A program made the position numbers and the translations under genes. From assembly GCF_000018685.1 (NCBI RefSeq), contig NC_010001.1, positions 760,001-824,000 on the forward strand: a stretch of DNA of 64,000 bases. Direction: 5' to 3'. The notes below the pieces were generated by a model. That model saw nothing but the letters and a program-made list of their open reading frames with translations, did not search any database and had not been told where the DNA came from. The DNA comes from Lachnoclostridium phytofermentans ISDg. GTDB lineage: Bacteria; Bacillota; Clostridia; Lachnospirales; Lachnospiraceae. How positions within the stretch are numbered: the first letter of the stretch is position 1; every line of letters begins with the position of its first letter. Positions 63,618-64,000 of this stretch are shown here, piece after piece.

Positions 63618-63643
63618 CAAATTTCTGCCTGTGGCCAAATTTG
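63618..63643 (+). other. AAATTTG-family stem-loop, copy 4
   Basis: CAAATTT (63618-63624) pairs perfectly with AAATTTG (63637-63643) around the loop CTGCCTGTGGCC, nearly the loop seen at 57839. It is 48 bp before the next gene. Confidence 0.55.
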
Positions 63644-63691
63644 CAGGTGTTAGTAGAATAATAGTTAGTATGCTTTAGGAGGATGATAGAT

Positions 63692-64000
63692 ATGATATAC
63701 CCATCATTATTAAAAAAAGGTGCTACGATTGGAGTAACAGCTTGTTCTGACGGAAAACCAGATGTTTTAGATGCAGTAAGACTTGATCATGCTAAAGTAC
63801 AGCTAGATAAGTTCGGTTATAAAGTTCTTGAGACTAAAAATACCAGAACTAGCTTTAAAAATCGTAGTTCTTCTGCTATGGAACGCAAGGAACAATTAGA
63901 AGAGTTGTTAGAAAATGACGAGGTGAAAGCAATCATAATGGTCTCTGGAGGAGATTATTTATTAGAGATGTTACCACTTCTTGACTATGATAAATTCGTA
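63692..64000 (+). CDS. S66-family LD-carboxypeptidase / MccF-like protein (3' partial)
   Basis: The first 103 residues are visible and the frame is open at the window end. It begins MIYPSLLKKGATIGVTACSD, the start pattern of peptidase S66 (LdcA/MccF), and includes AIIMVSGGDYLLEMLP, matching the conserved GGxxxxxLLP segment; the catalytic Ser-Glu-His lie beyond the window. These cytoplasmic serine peptidases trim the terminal D-alanine of murein tetrapeptides in recycling, or confer resistance to microcin C-like compounds. Ribosome binding site TAGGAGG is ideal. Confidence 0.85.
   Translation, partial: MIYPSLLKKGATIGVTACSDGKPDVLDAVRLDHAKVQLDKFGYKVLETKNTRTSFKNRSSSAMERKEQLEELLENDEVKAIIMVSGGDYLLEMLPLLDYDKFV

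Noticed and set aside
1..64000. tRNA or rRNA genes
   Set aside because: No cloverleaf with a GTTCRANNC T-arm or rRNA-like stretch was noticed on either strand; a tRNAscan run would settle it.

Overview
The window reads as chromosomal DNA of a low-GC, anaerobic, plant-polysaccharide-degrading Clostridia member of the Lachnospiraceae type, close to Lachnoclostridium (Clostridium) phytofermentans. The support is strong AT bias, Gram-positive ribosome binding sites, a single-chain pyruvate:ferredoxin oxidoreductase, a spore-surface-type small protein, an LL-diaminopimelate aminotransferase lysine route, many ABC sugar transporters with LacI or YesMN control, a GH10 xylanase, and several chemoreceptors. 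The species assignment is inference; no rRNA or tRNA gene was seen.

Layout. 1-4.5 kb: the 3' part of a very large DEAH/DUF1998 helicase of the DruE/DISARM type (possible phage defence), followed by transposition-gene debris. 5-12.9 kb: an LPXTG wall protein, a LacI regulator, an AT-rich 26-27 bp tandem repeat, a GH127 beta-L-arabinofuranosidase and a sugar ABC transporter (binding protein plus two permeases, no ATPase). 12.9-19.7 kb: a self-contained cassette (LacI, TctC, TctB, TctA, two Gfo/Idh/MocA dehydrogenases) bounded by two nearly identical 102-bp direct repeats that carry the last codons and terminator of the preceding permease gene. 19.9-30.8 kb: PdaB-like deacetylase, DUF3787 protein plus PFOR, chemoreceptor, truncated chemoreceptor, purine nucleoside phosphorylase, GH20 hexosaminidase, and a stray fragment of the deacetylase gene. 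30.9-32.4 kb: an intact ISL3 element with an 8-bp target duplication. 32.4-42 kb: YhgE-like exporter with a TetR regulator, a VanZ-RDD membrane protein, chemoreceptor genes (one truncated, one soluble with a zinc-binding CZB domain) and an unusually AT-rich pair of membrane proteins. 42.3-48.6 kb: a YesM/YesN two-component system divergent from a second sugar ABC transporter. 48.7-54.5 kb: a MutS-family pseudogene, a DUF4886 protein, a GH10 xylanase and two convergent esterase-family genes, one lacking the catalytic serine. 54.8-64 kb: PHP phosphoesterase, glutamine synthetase with an ANTAR regulator, dapF and dapL, a P-type cation ATPase under a probable yybP-ykoY manganese riboswitch, and the start of an S66 carboxypeptidase.

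Functionally the window combines plant-fibre use (xylanase, esterase, arabinofuranosidase, hexosaminidase, two ABC importers, a TTT importer with dehydrogenases), central fermentation (PFOR), nitrogen and lysine metabolism, and environmental sensing. The main unexplained signals are non-coding: a covarying stem-loop present upstream of three genes, a two-copy structured 36-bp repeat, a family of GGCAGA hairpins, tandem AT-rich repeats, and several duplication scars that record past rearrangement.
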